Shown here in pieces: positions 5,427 to 6,248 of a stretch of DNA of 6,248 nt. A program made the position numbers and the translations under genes. Where the stretch lies: positions 1 through 6,248 of the forward strand of contig JBLHLB010000249.1 of assembly GCA_047618505.1 (NCBI GenBank), given 5' to 3'. Numbering within the stretch: the first letter of the stretch is position 1; each line of letters starts with the position of its first letter. Source of the DNA: JBLHLB01 sp047618505 (GTDB lineage Bacteria > Planctomycetota > UBA1135 > GCA-002686595). A model generated the notes under the pieces. The model saw only the letters and a list, made by a program, of their open reading frames with translations. It had not been told where the DNA came from and searched no databases.

Positions 5427-6248
5427 CTAGCGCCCCGAGTACAACTGCAGGAGTTCCTGAAGACCTGCGTGGTCCGGGAAGGCGCCGGCGCCGCGTTGCC
5501 AGGCGTCCACAGCTTCGCTGTGAGCGCCCTGCTCAAAGAGCAGTGTACCCAGGAGGCGATAGCTTCGAGCGGGCGCCGCCGCGCCGCCGTTGCCGCGATC
5601 GATGATCGTTTCAAGCTCATCGATAGCCTGTCCTCGGCGCCCCAGGAATGACGGCCACTGCGCCAGGGCCTGGGCACGTTCGTAGCGCAGATCATTCCGT
5701 TCGGGCGCCAGTTCTAGAGCCATCCCAAAGGCGTCGTCCGCCTGTTCGGCGAAGTCGATCATCTGGGGGCCGTAGGTCTCAGTGCCCATGGCCCCGACAG
5801 CGCCGTGGGCCAGGTCGATTGCGGCGGAAACGTTGCTGGGATCCGCCTCCACGCGCCGTCGAAGTTCCGCCAGGCTGGTGTCGAGCAGACCCGCATCGGC
5901 AAGGTCCTTCCAGTGCCTTGCAAGTGCGAGTTCATCGCCTTCGGCGAGAGCCGCGTCCATTTGCAGAATCAGGTCCGCCTGTCGCAGTCGGGCTTCTTCT
6001 TCTGCCTGTTGCCGACGCTCGGGAGCCAACTGCACACCGCCCAGCAGCAGGGCAGACTTTATGCCAGCGTCAATGGCGTCGACTGCCTTGCGCCGACTGG
6101 GCGTGAGTTGCGCGCTAGCCGCCTGACCCAGCTGTTCGATTCGCGTCTGAATGGCCGCGGAACGCGTGTCGAATTGCGAATCCGCGCGCTCCTCCAAAGG
6201 GGCGTCAATGTCATCGGCGCGGGCTTGGCCCACGGCCAGGCCGTGGGT
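5427..6248 (-). CDS. Secreted tetratricopeptide-repeat protein (5' end beyond window)
   Basis: The frame is open to the right edge, so the true start probably lies outside. The first visible residues, THGLAVGQARADD, look like the end of a signal peptide with cleavage after ARA. A GTG at 6233 could initiate but would cut the signal peptide in half. The mature protein has about 260 residues. First comes a charged, helical, Ala/Arg/Glu-rich segment (about residues 8-120, numbered from 6233). TPR-like helices follow from about 127 (EADPSNVSAAIDLA). A unit around 165-195 includes AFGMALELAPERNDLRYERA, then comes FLGRRGQAIDELETII, and a canonical TPR lies at 224-257 (LLGTLLFEQGAHSEAVDAW). TPR arrays act as protein-protein scaffolds; no enzymatic domain is visible and no partner can be named. 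It converges on the sulfatase-like relic with 18 bp between stop codons. Confidence 0.85.
   Translation of the reverse strand, partial: THGLAVGQARADDIDAPLEERADSQFDTRSAAIQTRIEQLGQAASAQLTPSRRKAVDAIDAGIKSALLLGGVQLAPERRQQAEEEARLRQADLILQMDAALAEGDELALARHWKDLADAGLLDTSLAELRRRVEADPSNVSAAIDLAHGAVGAMGTETYGPQMIDFAEQADDAFGMALELAPERNDLRYERAQALAQWPSFLGRRGQAIDELETIIDRGNGGAAAPARSYRLLGTLLFEQGAHSEAVDAWQRGAGAFPDHAGLQELLQLYSGR
6229..6247 (-). repeat. 19-bp near-perfect palindrome in the signal-peptide codons
   Basis: Arms CCCACGGCC and GGCCGTGGG are separated by one base. As RNA this gives an eight-pair GC-rich stem with a three-base loop, inside the region encoding the end of the TPR protein's signal peptide. 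A role in translation initiation is possible but unsupported; chance in GC-rich coding DNA is plausible. Confidence 0.5.

Noticed and set aside
5648..6126. Plus-strand open frames opposite the TPR gene
   Set aside because: Arg/Pro/Ser-biased shadow translations; the minus frame gives coherent TPR helices.
6231..6233. GTG as the true start of the TPR protein
   Set aside because: It would begin in the middle of an apparent signal peptide, and the frame stays open to the window edge.
1..6248. CRISPR array, tRNA/rRNA gene, insertion sequence, integrase or toxin-antitoxin pair
   Set aside because: No regularly spaced repeats, RNA gene motifs, transposase or recombinase motifs, or paired small genes were found on either strand.

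Overview
The window is GC-rich bacterial chromosomal DNA (about 60% GC by eye, not counted). It comes from a diderm bacterium: there is an apparent outer-membrane beta-barrel protein, a probable lipoprotein, a Tat-type signal peptide and a probable secreted TPR protein. The set of a prolyl oligopeptidase, a Tat-exported class V PLP enzyme, a TPR protein and a possible sulfatase relic fits large environmental genomes such as Planctomycetota, Myxococcota or related lineages. No ribosomal or marker gene is present, so the phylum cannot be fixed. There is no tRNA, rRNA, CRISPR array, insertion sequence or integrase.

Left region (1-2321): two genes are transcribed away from each other across an 81-bp gap. 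To the left runs a prolyl oligopeptidase (family S9A), cut by the window edge, with a lipoprotein-like signal peptide. To the right runs a complete class V-fold, PLP-dependent enzyme of the isopenicillin N epimerase-like type with a twin-arginine signal. The gap holds a clear interrupted palindrome (996-1023) placed where a regulator could control both genes.

Middle region (2371-4866, minus strand): a GTG-started, secreted, beta-rich protein of 527 residues is followed after 24 bp by a DUF72 (YecE-like) gene, probably as one transcript. The 527-residue protein is built from three tandem diverged repeats with a period of about 172 residues. Each repeat looks like about eight beta strands, so it may be three small barrels in a row or one large barrel.

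Right region (4867-6248): about 560 bp have no intact gene. The plus strand here carries protein-like coding sequence interrupted by an in-frame TGA and ending in a motif typical of sulfatase C-termini. It is best read as the decayed tail of a sulfatase-like gene. Converging on it from the right edge is a TPR protein whose signal peptide begins outside the window.

No complete new multi-gene system is evident. The most worthwhile leads are the palindrome between the two exported enzymes, the threefold-repeat envelope protein with its DUF72 partner, and the gene relic.
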